Assembly: GCF_001553685.1 (NCBI RefSeq)
Contig: NZ_CP014264.1
Span: 628,001 to 692,000, forward strand
Reading direction: 5' to 3'
From: Streptococcus sp. oral taxon 431
GTDB taxonomy: Bacteria > Bacillota > Bacilli > Lactobacillales > Streptococcaceae
DNA: 64,000 nt
The position numbers and the translations under genes were made by a program. The stretch's first letter is position 1. Each line of letters begins with the position of its first letter. The notes under the pieces were generated by a model that was not told the DNA's origin, did not search any database, and was given only the letters and a program-made list of their open reading frames with translations. Shown here in pieces: positions 9,213-16,417 of the stretch.

Positions 9213-9365
9213 TATACTCAATGAAAATCAAAGAGCAAACTAGGAAACTAGCCGCAGGTTGCTCAAAACACTGTTTTGAGGTTGTGGATAGAACTGACAA
9301 AGTCAGTAACATATATACGGCAAGGCGACGTTGACGCGGTTTGAAGAGATTTTCGAAGAGTATTC
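9213..9365 (-). repeat. BOX element, complete (boxA-boxB-boxC), minus orientation
   Basis: About 150 bp with all three BOX modules, read C-B-A on the plus strand. boxC starts with TATACTCAATGAAAATCAAA; boxB (about 9261-9310) holds two hairpins, CTCAAAACACTGTTTTGAG (9262-9280) and ACTGACAAAGTCAGT (9293-9307); boxA ends with GATTTTCGAAGAGTATT and contains the ACGGCAAGGCGACG segment used for BOX-PCR typing. With the preceding terminator and the following promoter it fills the 393 bases between the symporter and the MFS gene. Confidence 0.92.
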
Positions 9366-9434
9366 TGTCATAAGATGAATGAAATTCAATAGTACTTCTT
9401 TTATGATATCCTTTATTTGCACTTTTATTTATTG

Positions 9435-9440
9435 TATAAT
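9435..9440 (+). promoter_or_regulatory. Probable -10 of the MFS gene
   Basis: Perfect TATAAT with a poor -35 (TTTATT at 9412-9417, 17-nt spacer). It lies 70 bases after the BOX element and about 78 bases before the chosen start codon. Confidence 0.5.
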
Positions 9441-9517
9441 AGTCAGCATAAATCTGTTTTTGTTCTGAAATGTCTTGTTTCATCTATGTGCGAAAGAGAA
9501 ATAAACTGGAGGTGTTT

Positions 9518-10696
9518 ATGTCAAAAGATATTCGAAAATTAGTGACTTCACAGGGAATAGCGAATCTAGCAGATGTTTTTTTTAGAGTCATTGTGATCGC
9601 AAATGTGTTTGTCTTATCTGGTTCGGTCATTTCAACCTCCCTAGTACCAATTCTGATTGGTCTATCCTCCTTTTTAGCTAGTTTCTTAGTCCCGTTAGTA
9701 ACAAAGAGATTAGCTTTAAATCGTGTTCTTTTCTTGACTCAATTTGGTAAGACGATTCTGCTAGCGATTTTGGTTTTTCTATTCAAGCAATCTGAAACTA
9801 TTTCCCTCCCTCTTTTATATGCTATTGTTACCTTAATCTCCGTTTTGGATGGTTTTGCAGCGCCTGTTTCCTATGCGATTGTTCCACGATATGCAAGAGA
9901 TTTAGCTAAAGCAAATGCAGCCATCTCAATGAGTGGAGAAAGTGTGCAACTCGTTGGTTGGGGATTAGGAGGTTTCTTATTTGCGAGTCTGGGAATGAAT
10001 CCTAGTCTGCTCATTGTGTTAGTTTTGTTTACAATTTCGACGATTTTGATGTTCGGTTTGCCACTAGTCGAAAAAGAAGAGTTGTCCTCTGAAACAAGTC
10101 TTGAGACTCTAACAAAAGGTTGGCGATTGGTGGCTAAAGAATCAAGATTAGGCTTTATTGTCCAATCCAATCTTTTAGAAATTTTAGCCAATGCTATCTG
10201 GGTATCTTCTGTTTTACTTGTGTTTGTGACTGAGATTTTACATCGGTCAGAAAGCTATTGGGGCTACGTCAATACAGCCTATTCCTTGGGGATTATCTTG
10301 GGAGGAGCTATTGTCTTCCGTCTAGCAGAGAAAGTTGTTACCTATAAATATCAAACTATGACCTTTTCTTTGTTAGCTACAGCACTAGTAACTCTGTTGA
10401 TAGTGTTATTTCCAAATCCACCTGCTTTTCTATTCCTATCTCTAGTAATTGGTTTTCTATCTCAGATTAAGGAAGTTCCTGAGAGCGTATTATTACAGGA
10501 ATCGGTTGATGAGAAGGAACTTGTGAATGTTTACTCCGTTATCGAAGTTGTCTCTACCTTGGCCTTTTCTGCCTCTGTTTTTCTAATGAGTTCCATTACA
10601 GAATATTTTGGTGTATTTACTGGTTTTGGCCTGGCTATATTCTACTTGCTAGTAGAGTCCATCTTAGTTTTAAGAAACAAGCATCAGATAAATTAA
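9518..10696 (+). CDS. MFS family transporter
   Basis: A 392-residue major facilitator with about 12 hydrophobic segments and a charged mid-loop (EKEELSSETSLETLTKG, near 188-205). The layout resembles MFS_3/MefA-like exporters, but the substrate cannot be read from sequence. The ATG at 9518 is chosen because GGAGG (9508-9512) sits 5 nt upstream; an earlier in-frame ATG at 9470 lacks a ribosome site. It is a single gene with its own promoter and terminator. Confidence 0.8.
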   Translation: MSKDIRKLVTSQGIANLADVFFRVIVIANVFVLSGSVISTSLVPILIGLSSFLASFLVPLVTKRLALNRVLFLTQFGKTILLAILVFLFKQSETISLPLLYAIVTLISVLDGFAAPVSYAIVPRYARDLAKANAAISMSGESVQLVGWGLGGFLFASLGMNPSLLIVLVLFTISTILMFGLPLVEKEELSSETSLETLTKGWRLVAKESRLGFIVQSNLLEILANAIWVSSVLLVFVTEILHRSESYWGYVNTAYSLGIILGGAIVFRLAEKVVTYKYQTMTFSLLATALVTLLIVLFPNPPAFLFLSLVIGFLSQIKEVPESVLLQESVDEKELVNVYSVIEVVSTLAFSASVFLMSSITEYFGVFTGFGLAIFYLLVESILVLRNKHQIN

Positions 10697-10704
10697 CAGT
10701 TATG

Positions 10705-10733
10705 ATCACACATCTGGTGTGATTTTTTGTTTT
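10705..10733 (+). terminator. Terminator of the MFS gene
   Basis: ATCACAC (10705-10711) pairs with GTGTGAT (10717-10723), followed by TTTTTGTTTT. Confidence 0.85.
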
Positions 10734-10920
10734 CATAAAAATTTTTTATCAGTGCAATTTAAAATATATATTATGCAAGGTATAGATTCTGTGTTAGACT
10801 TATTGTCAACGAAAAGCTAATGAGTCATCAATCAAGGCAAGGATTTGTTCAATAGGCTGATGAGATTTCGTAAGATTTTCGCAGAAATCATTCAATTACA
10901 AAACGAAAAGAGGTCCCCTT

Positions 10921-11469
10921 ATGACAACATTTACTATCCACACAGTAGAATCAGCACCAGCAGAAGTGAAAGAAGTTCTTGAAACGGTACAAAAGGATAA
11001 CAATGGCTATATTCCAAATCTTATCGGTCTTTTGGCCAATGCCCCAACAGCCCTAGAAGCTTACCGAACTGTTGGAGCTATTAACCGTCGCAATAGTCTA
11101 ACACCTGTAGAGCGCGAAGTGGTGCAAATTACTGCAGCCGTAACTAATGGTTGTGCCTTTTGCGTCGCTGGTCACACAGCCTTTTCTATCAAGCAAATCC
11201 AGATGAATGATGACCTTCTCCAAGCCCTTCGCAATCGTACTCCAATCGAAAGCGATCCTAAGCTGGATACCCTAGCTAAGTTTACCTTGGCAGTCATCAA
11301 TACCAAAGGGCGCGTAGGAGATGAAGCTCTTGGAGAATTCCTTGAAGCTGGCTATACGCAAGAAAATGCCTTGGATGTTGTTCTCGGTGTCAGTTTAGCA
11401 AGTCTTTGTAACTATGCTAACAACCTAGCTAACACACCGATTAATCCAGAATTACAACCTTATGCATAA
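10921..11469 (+). CDS. AhpD-like alkylhydroperoxidase / carboxymuconolactone decarboxylase family protein
   Basis: A 182-residue all-helical AhpD-fold protein. The redox motif CAFCVAGHTAF (about residues 78-88) has the CxxC plus downstream His of the AhpD/CMD family, so a thiol peroxidase or related redox role is likely. The GAGG-type Shine-Dalgarno (AAGAGGTCCCCTT) precedes the ATG. Its stop is 14 nt from the start of the acyl-CoA-dehydrogenase-like gene, which has its own AGGAGG site, so the two form an operon. No lipoyl-dependent AhpC partner is adjacent, so the electron donor is unclear. Confidence 0.85.
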   Translation: MTTFTIHTVESAPAEVKEVLETVQKDNNGYIPNLIGLLANAPTALEAYRTVGAINRRNSLTPVEREVVQITAAVTNGCAFCVAGHTAFSIKQIQMNDDLLQALRNRTPIESDPKLDTLAKFTLAVINTKGRVGDEALGEFLEAGYTQENALDVVLGVSLASLCNYANNLANTPINPELQPYA

Positions 11470-11483
11470 GAGGAGGACAAAGT

Positions 11484-12548
11484 ATGGGATTTTTTTCAGA
11501 AGAATTTTTAAACTGGTTAGACCAGCACGCTGATGAAATTGACAAAAAATCATGTCAAGCTGGAGAAGAACTGATTGAGAAAATTGCTGCAGAAGGCGCC
11601 TTTCGTGTAGGGGTTCCCAAAGTTCTTGGAGGGCTAGGTGGAAATGATCAAGATGTTATCGATATCCTTGCTGAACTCGCTCAACATTCCTTAACAGCCT
11701 CCTTTATCTCATGGGGGCAACGAACTTTAATAGACAACATTCTACATACTGATAATGCTTATTTCAAAGAAGTTTACTTGGAAAAACTCTTATCAGGAGA
11801 ATATGCAGGTGCTACGGCCTTATCTAATGCAGTCAAGTATCTATCTGACTTAGAAGAACTAAATGTTCGAATCCTTGAAGAAAATGGGAATTATTACCTA
11901 AAAGGACGACTTCCTTGGGTAACCAATGCACGTAGGGATCGCTTTCTTACTATTTTTGTAGCAGGATTTGCAGATGACCCGAGTCAAAGTTACGTAGTAG
12001 CTGTACCATCGGACGCAGAAAACTTTAGTCGTTCCGAAGATTTGGAATTTGTTTCTCTCCAAGGAGGGAATACAGCAGCTCTGACTTTTAACAAGGTATC
12101 TTTAAAGGAAGAGTGGATTCTATCGAGGGATGCTCATCAATTTTTAGCGCAAAATCGTCCAGCCTTTTTAGGCTACCAATTTGGCCTAGCCTTTGGTTTG
12201 GCTGAACGTTCACTCTCAGAAGTCGAAAAAGAATTGGGGAAACGAGGTATCTTGAAGGAAGAATGGCAGCATCAGGTCGAACAGTTAGATGATATTCGAC
12301 ATTCTCTCTATCAAGGACTATCTGAAGAGTCCTATTTCGTTAGAAATCCGCGTGAGCTATTCCAGTTACGAATTGATATTGTTGATGTTGTTGCTCAAAG
12401 TCTCTTGTTAGAACTACAAGCTGGTGGCGGTAGAGGATATTTTAGTAAATCGACATCCGGTTTCATACGTCGTTGGAATGAAGGCGCCTTTTTGCCAATT
12501 GTTTCTCCTAGTGCAGTGCAATTGCGACATATTCTAGCGACAAACTAA
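11484..12548 (+). CDS. Acyl-CoA dehydrogenase-like flavoprotein
   Basis: A 354-residue protein with the acyl-CoA dehydrogenase fold pattern: N-terminal helices with RVGVPKVLGGLGG (about 38-50), a middle beta domain with KGRLPWVTNA (about 139-148, the usual K-x-WITNA position), and a C-terminal helical bundle with GGGRGYFSKS near 313. The family includes acyl-CoA dehydrogenases and the DszC/SfnB flavin monooxygenases. Streptococci lack beta-oxidation, so an oxygen- or peroxide-linked flavin reaction fits better. Its AhpD-like operon partner supports a redox role. No reaction is assigned. Confidence 0.75.
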   Translation: MGFFSEEFLNWLDQHADEIDKKSCQAGEELIEKIAAEGAFRVGVPKVLGGLGGNDQDVIDILAELAQHSLTASFISWGQRTLIDNILHTDNAYFKEVYLEKLLSGEYAGATALSNAVKYLSDLEELNVRILEENGNYYLKGRLPWVTNARRDRFLTIFVAGFADDPSQSYVVAVPSDAENFSRSEDLEFVSLQGGNTAALTFNKVSLKEEWILSRDAHQFLAQNRPAFLGYQFGLAFGLAERSLSEVEKELGKRGILKEEWQHQVEQLDDIRHSLYQGLSEESYFVRNPRELFQLRIDIVDVVAQSLLLELQAGGGRGYFSKSTSGFIRRWNEGAFLPIVSPSAVQLRHILATN

Positions 12549-12564
12549 CAATAAAGAAAATAAA

Positions 12565-12598
12565 AACGAGGTTTATCTTTTTAAACTTCGTTTTTTTA
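12565..12598 (+). terminator. Terminator of the AhpD / flavoprotein operon
   Basis: AACGAGGTTTA (12565-12575) pairs with TAAACTTCGTT (12582-12592) with one wobble, followed by a T run to 12597. Confidence 0.85.
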
Positions 12599-12619
12599 TC
12601 CTTCATTTAAGCGCTTTTA

Positions 12620-12628
12620 TGCTATACT
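12620..12628 (+). promoter_or_regulatory. Extended -10 of the TDT transporter gene
   Basis: TGC directly before TATACT (12623-12628); no good -35. A near-palindrome AAGCGCTT lies at 12609-12616 just upstream; it resembles half of a cre site but has two mismatches to the consensus. Confidence 0.55.
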
Positions 12629-12656
12629 GATAATAACATGACTATTGGAGGTTCAC

Positions 12657-13553
12657 ATGAAAAAACTCCCCTTGGCCTTTTCAGGGTGCTTATTGGGATT
12701 GGCTGGAGCAGGCAATCTCATCCTGGATATTTTTCCACTATTATCGCACGTCTTTAGTTTGTCAGGCTTGATTTTATGGTTTTATTTTTTATACAGTCAT
12801 CTTAGTGATTGGCAAGAGAGCCAGCAAGAACTTAAGAAAGCTCCTCTATTATCGGGAATGGCGACCTTTCCCATGGCAGGGATGATTTTATCAACCTACT
12901 TACTGCGAATCTTACCCACGAGTATGAGTATCATAGCGCAAACTCTGTGGTGGTTTGCCTTTCTACTGGATGTAGGTTTAATCATCTACTTTACTAAAAA
13001 TTATGTGCAGACTAAACCAAGAACGAACGCAACGCCAAGTTGGACAGTTCTTTATGTGGGGATAGCAGTAGCAAGCTTGACCTACCCAGTGGTGGGTATA
13101 GTCGAGATTGCCTATGGCGCTTGGATTTTTGGCTTTACCTTAACCCTTTTCCTTTATCCTCTGATTTATCAAGATTTGAAAAGTAATCCATTGCCACGGG
13201 CTTTACTGGGGCAAGAAGGAATTTATTGTGCTCCCTTTTCTCTACTGTTAGCAGCACTCGTTCGAATCGGAGGTTCAACTCTCCATAGCTGGATTTTGCT
13301 AGTCATGATCCTTGCCTCACAGACTTTCTTTTTCTTTGTCCTCAGTCGTTTGCCAAAGATTTTAAAACAGGGATTTCAACCAGCTTTTTCAGCCCTAACC
13401 TTCCCAACTATCATCACAGCAACTTCATTGAAAATGGCCCAAGGCATTCTGCAGATTCCAGTCCTTAACCTCCTCGTTTGGCTGGAAACTATCATTTGTT
13501 TAACAATCCTTGTCTATGTATTAGTAGAATATTTGCGGTATTTAAGGAACTAA
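12657..13553 (+). CDS. TDT family transporter (TehA/SLAC1-like)
   Basis: A 298-residue membrane protein with about 9-10 hydrophobic helices, resembling the tellurite-resistance/dicarboxylate transporter (TDT) family to which TehA and SLAC1 anion channels belong. The N-terminus KKLPLAFSGCLLGLAGAGN (with a P-x-x-x-xG-x-x-GLAGxGN pattern) is typical. The true substrate is unknown; tellurite resistance should not be assumed. The ATG at 12657 follows TTGGAGG (12645-12651) by 5 nt; an in-frame TTG at 12645 lies inside that site and is rejected. Confidence 0.8.
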   Translation: MKKLPLAFSGCLLGLAGAGNLILDIFPLLSHVFSLSGLILWFYFLYSHLSDWQESQQELKKAPLLSGMATFPMAGMILSTYLLRILPTSMSIIAQTLWWFAFLLDVGLIIYFTKNYVQTKPRTNATPSWTVLYVGIAVASLTYPVVGIVEIAYGAWIFGFTLTLFLYPLIYQDLKSNPLPRALLGQEGIYCAPFSLLLAALVRIGGSTLHSWILLVMILASQTFFFFVLSRLPKILKQGFQPAFSALTFPTIITATSLKMAQGILQIPVLNLLVWLETIICLTILVYVLVEYLRYLRN

Positions 13554-13557
13554 AAAA

Positions 13558-13585
13558 GCCCCTAGCACTGAGAAGTGTTAGGGGA
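13558..13585. terminator. Bidirectional terminator between the TDT gene and the XRE operon
   Basis: CCCCTAGCACT (13559-13569) pairs with AGTGTTAGGGG (13574-13584) with one wobble. On the minus strand it is followed by CTTTTTTA, so it mainly ends the membrane-protein operon; the plus-strand T run is weak. Confidence 0.8.
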
Positions 13586-13637
13586 TGTTCTTTCTGTTAG
13601 GTTGATAGTTATTATAACCAACAATCCAAGCAGTTTC

Positions 13638-14177
13638 TTACTTTTCCTTATGTAGTGATAGAAAGCTGTAGACCATAGTCCCAAAGATTGCTCCAATACT
13701 AAGACCAAAGACAAGTAAGGGGACCATTATCTCTGTTTGGATGATTTTTTCCAAGAAAATTGATAGAGGTATCTGCTGAACGAAGAGTTTATGAAAGAGT
13801 AGCAGGGCAAATAAGCCAATCTCAATACTTATAAATACCAACCAACTACGAACTTTTATTTGGTGTTTGCTGTAGGTTTTGTAGATGATTTCTGATTTGT
13901 CATCCTTTTCAAGATGAAGCTCTTGGACGGCTCTTTGAGCTTTTATACTCATGAACCAAATGAGTCCAAAATAGATGTAGGGCATAGCCATTCGAACTAT
14001 CTCTATAAAGCGCCCAAACAACAGATAGAACAGGAAGAGAAGAAAGGAAGAGTAAAAGATTTGGACCATGGAACGGGCGCAAGCCTTATAGATGACCTCT
14101 TGACGGCATTCATCAAAGGGTCCTTGGATATGAAAGAAATTTCGAAGTAAGCGAGTTGTTAAGTCTTCTTTTTTCAT
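13638..14177 (-). CDS. Diverged DUF3278-like membrane protein (third copy)
   Basis: A 179-residue membrane protein, the last gene of the XRE operon. Its N-terminus (MKKEDLTTRLLRNFFHIQGP, then FDE) is clearly related to the two 180-residue proteins upstream (MKKE-x-x-x-x-L-x-x-x-x-x-x-I-x-x-PxDE), while the rest has drifted. About four hydrophobic segments are visible, near residues 36-55, 62-78, 111-130 and 147-172. The start is 12 nt past the stop of the small membrane protein before it, with an AGAGGTCCC site. I would place it in the DUF3278 group from the N-terminal motif; its function is unknown. Confidence 0.7.
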   Translation of the reverse strand: MKKEDLTTRLLRNFFHIQGPFDECRQEVIYKACARSMVQIFYSSFLLFLFYLLFGRFIEIVRMAMPYIYFGLIWFMSIKAQRAVQELHLEKDDKSEIIYKTYSKHQIKVRSWLVFISIEIGLFALLLFHKLFVQQIPLSIFLEKIIQTEIMVPLLVFGLSIGAIFGTMVYSFLSLHKEK

Positions 14178-14189
14178 GGTAGGGACCTC

Positions 14190-14531
14190 TTAATAACATT
14201 GTTTTTGATTAACTTCTTTAAAGAGTTGATAGAGAGTATAGAAGTAGACTAGACTAAAAACGATACAGATGGTTAGAAATAGTAGATATCTCCAATCCAT
14301 AGAACTCGTTATCAGTTGTGGGAGAGATACGAGGATAAAGCAGAGAGATGCGTTTAAGAGGCGTCTTTTTTTTGATTTGATTTTCTGAAATCTTTGTCCT
14401 TTGTTCAAGACAGGAATGGCTAAGAGGAAGATGATCAGAAAAGGACGCGTAATTTGGCCATAAACTAGGAAAACTGTCATAAAGATACTGATCAAAATAT
14501 GGCTGAGAATTAAAGTTAATAGTGATTTCAT
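14190..14531 (-). CDS. Small membrane protein, copy 2 of the MKSL family
   Basis: A 113-residue hydrophobic protein with four likely membrane helices and basic loops (KSKKRR). It is a paralogue of the 108-residue protein at 15111-15437: both start MKSL-[VL]-TL and share A-[IL]-P-[AV]-LNKG near residues 39-46 and LxxxSxPQL in the second half. The ATG at 14531 is chosen because AGGAGG lies about 6 nt upstream on the minus strand; upstream in-frame codons overlap the preceding gene. No known domain is recognised. It sits between two DUF3278-like genes and is surely co-transcribed. Confidence 0.7.
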   Translation of the reverse strand: MKSLLTLILSHILISIFMTVFLVYGQITRPFLIIFLLAIPVLNKGQRFQKIKSKKRRLLNASLCFILVSLPQLITSSMDWRYLLFLTICIVFSLVYFYTLYQLFKEVNQKQCY

Positions 14532-14541
14532 AAGTTTCCTC

Positions 14542-15084
14542 CTAATCGTCGTCTTGATCTTCTCTAGCTTTTTGAATACGAAGAGTGACGACAATATGCA
14601 CTGTTAATCCGAAAAAGAAGGCTGCAACGATGGTTGACAAGATACTTCTTGTATTCAAAAGAGCGGTAAGATAGCTTTTGCTATCATCCATTAGGATATT
14701 GAGAAGTGGCATTCCAAAGAACATGGCTATTTCATAGACCAGACCAGCTTTAAGTCCAGGATTACGTAACTGTTTCTTTTCCTTCTGGCTCAACATATCA
14801 GGATCGATAGCAGCAATACCAGTTTTTTTAGTTTGACTAGTGACATAGAGAGCACAAACCAAGGAAACCAGAAAAATAATGATTGGATATCCAAAAGCGA
14901 CCATTTGGGGATATTTATAAGCAAGGACAAAGGGGATGAAATTGCCTAAAGTCATGAGGTAAAAGAGAACCATAAAGACTTTATTCCCGATGTGGTCAGC
15001 TTCGCGTCGTTTGTGTTCATCAAGGGGGCCTGAAATGCCATAGATACGTTTGATCAGTTTTTCATTGAGGGGTTCTTTTTTCAT
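14542..15084 (-). CDS. DUF3278-like membrane protein, copy 2
   Basis: A 180-residue protein, equal in length to its paralogue at 15448-15990 and by eye about half identical. Shared landmarks are KLIKR-x-YGIS-x-PLDE near residues 9-23, KRREAD, LAYKYPQ-[LM]-VA near 54-63 and PDML near 93-96. Four membrane helices are predicted by eye, with a short cytoplasmic N-terminus and a highly acidic tail (EDQDDD). A Shine-Dalgarno (TAGGAGAAAT) lies before the start. Family function is unknown; such genes usually travel with small XRE regulators, as here. Confidence 0.75.
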   Translation of the reverse strand: MKKEPLNEKLIKRIYGISGPLDEHKRREADHIGNKVFMVLFYLMTLGNFIPFVLAYKYPQMVAFGYPIIIFLVSLVCALYVTSQTKKTGIAAIDPDMLSQKEKKQLRNPGLKAGLVYEIAMFFGMPLLNILMDDSKSYLTALLNTRSILSTIVAAFFFGLTVHIVVTLRIQKAREDQDDD

Positions 15085-15110
15085 GGGTAATTTCTCCTAA
15101 ATGAACGATG

Positions 15111-15437
15111 TTATTTTGTTTCTTTTACGAATTGATAGAGATAATAAAGATAAGTGATAGAAGAAAGGATAGCGATAGTGAACAGTAAATAATATTTCCA
15201 ACCGCTTGAGATGAGCATCAGTTGTGGAAAAGATAGAATTATAAAGTATAGTGCTAAGTTGAGTATGCGCGTTTTTTGGGAGTCAATCTTTAGATAAGTC
15301 AGTCCTTTGTTAAGGGCTGGAATAAAGACTAGCACGAGGAATATCTCGCTGATTGGCAAGTTCCCTGAAACGATGATGAAGATGAACAGAGAACTGAACA
15401 AAAGATGATAGGTAAGTAACGTTACTAGTGATTTCAT
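15111..15437 (-). CDS. Small membrane protein, copy 1 of the MKSL family
   Basis: A 108-residue, four-helix hydrophobic protein, paralogous to the 113-residue protein at 14190-14531. The ATG at 15437 has AGGAGG about 6 nt upstream (minus strand); longer in-frame readings run back into the DUF3278-like gene and have no ribosome site. It starts 10 nt after the stop of the gene before it. Together with that gene it forms the unit that was duplicated. No function is known. Confidence 0.7.
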   Translation of the reverse strand: MKSLVTLLTYHLLFSSLFIFIIVSGNLPISEIFLVLVFIPALNKGLTYLKIDSQKTRILNLALYFIILSFPQLMLISSGWKYYLLFTIAILSSITYLYYLYQFVKETK

Positions 15438-15447
15438 AGGGGACCTC

Positions 15448-15990
15448 CTAATCCTCATCTTGATCCTTCTTAGCTTTTGCAATGCGACGGGAGATGAGGA
15501 ACTGTATGCTCGCTCCGAAGAAGATAGAACCGAGAATGCTTGATATACCATTTCTTATAGTGAGAAGAGAATGAAGATAGTCCTGACCTTCACCTATGAG
15601 TATACTGAGAAGAGGAGTTATAAAAAACATCCATAGACCAAAGAACAAACCTGTTTTAAGACCTGGGTAGTGTAGTTGCTTACTTTCTTTCTCGCTCAGC
15701 ATATCTGGTTCAATCGTTGTAATCCCTGTTTTTTGCATTTGATAGGTGAGATAGCCAGCAGCGATGAGGGCAATCACTAAAATTAGAGGAGGATAGACTA
15801 GAGCCACTAGCTGAGGATATTTATAGGCCAGAAGGAGTGGAATAAGATTTCCGAAAATCATCAGATAAAAGAGGATGATAAAGACTTGGTTGCCGATACG
15901 GTCAGCCTCACGCCGTTTGTATTCGTCAAGCGGATCAGAAATACCGTATGTGCGCTTGATCAGTTTTTCAGTGAAGGTTTCTTTTTTCAT
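15448..15990 (-). CDS. DUF3278-like membrane protein, copy 1
   Basis: A 180-residue membrane protein directly behind the XRE regulator (15-nt gap). Four hydrophobic segments are visible at about 34-55, 60-82, 112-132 and 145-165. The N-terminus MKKETFTEKLIKRTYGISDP and the acidic end KKDQDED match its tandem paralogue at 14542-15084. Regulator plus adjacent membrane proteins suggests that the membrane protein may sense a signal or hold the regulator in check, but the sequence does not prove this. Confidence 0.75.
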   Translation of the reverse strand: MKKETFTEKLIKRTYGISDPLDEYKRREADRIGNQVFIILFYLMIFGNLIPLLLAYKYPQLVALVYPPLILVIALIAAGYLTYQMQKTGITTIEPDMLSEKESKQLHYPGLKTGLFFGLWMFFITPLLSILIGEGQDYLHSLLTIRNGISSILGSIFFGASIQFLISRRIAKAKKDQDED

Positions 15991-16005
15991 GAATTTGCTC
16001 CTTTT

Positions 16006-16200
16006 TTAAAAATTATCCTCCCAAAAGAGACTGTTGAGGTCAGTTTGGAGGCTGCGGGCGAGATTGAGACAGAGTTCCAAGGTTGGATTGTACTTGTCGT
16101 TTTCAATCATGTTGATAGTTTGCCTCGAGACACCGATATCCTTGGCAAGTTCGAGTTGGGACATGCCCAGTTCCTTGCGAAATTCTTTTACACGATTCAT
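16006..16200 (-). CDS. Small XRE-family (Cro/CI-type) HTH regulator
   Basis: A 64-residue protein that is nearly all HTH: MSQLELAKDIGVSRQTINMI (residues 13-32) is a textbook Cro/CI helix-turn-helix, and NPTLELCLNLARSL closes the fold. No sensor or dimerisation domain remains. It is the first gene of the six-gene operon and is preceded by a GGAGGAAGC ribosome site. Its promoter carries two GTCA-N8-TGAC dyads, suggesting self-control. Similar 60-70-residue regulators (YozG-like) are common next to membrane proteins of unknown function. Confidence 0.88.
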   Translation of the reverse strand: MNRVKEFRKELGMSQLELAKDIGVSRQTINMIENDKYNPTLELCLNLARSLQTDLNSLFWEDNF

Positions 16201-16221
16201 GCTTCCTCCTTTTTAGATTGT

Positions 16222-16280
16222 GTCACATATATTTGACTATAGTATATTCTTTTGAAAATAAAATGTCAACTATTTTTGAC
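16222..16280 (-). promoter_or_regulatory. Paired GTCA-N8-TGAC operator candidates
   Basis: Two dyads with the same design flank the promoter. One (GTCA 16265-16268, TGAC 16277-16280, inside ATGTCAA-N6-TTGACAT) covers the -35; the other (GTCA 16222-16225, TGAC 16234-16237) covers the predicted start. Their centres are 43 bp apart, about four helical turns. Confidence 0.6.
16241..16269 (-). promoter_or_regulatory. Consensus promoter of the XRE-membrane protein operon
   Basis: On the minus strand TTGACA (16269-16264), a 17-nt spacer, then TATACT (16246-16241). The predicted start is near 16235. Confidence 0.85.
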
Positions 16281-16339
16281 ATATTTTTAAAAGAAAGTTG
16301 ATGAGAATATTTCCATTATAAAATCTTCTAGCTATTTTA

Positions 16340-16348
16340 TGCTATAAT
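16340..16348 (+). promoter_or_regulatory. Extended -10 of the metallophosphoesterase gene
   Basis: TGC directly before TATAAT (16343-16348); no clear -35. It diverges from the XRE operon promoter. Confidence 0.6.
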
Positions 16349-16417
16349 GAAGAAAAGTAAAAAATATAAGAGTGGATTGAATAAACCGAAAGCTATCCAC
16401 TAAAGAAAGAGCAGAAA

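Noticed and set aside
10862-10889. Imperfect repeat (GATTTCG / GATTTTCG, GAAATC) upstream of the AhpD-like gene considered as an operator
   Set aside because: The arms are short and mismatched and are not placed on a recognisable promoter.
12605-12619. cre site upstream of the TDT transporter gene
   Set aside because: Two mismatches to the consensus, including the key G at position 3; noted only as a weak resemblance.
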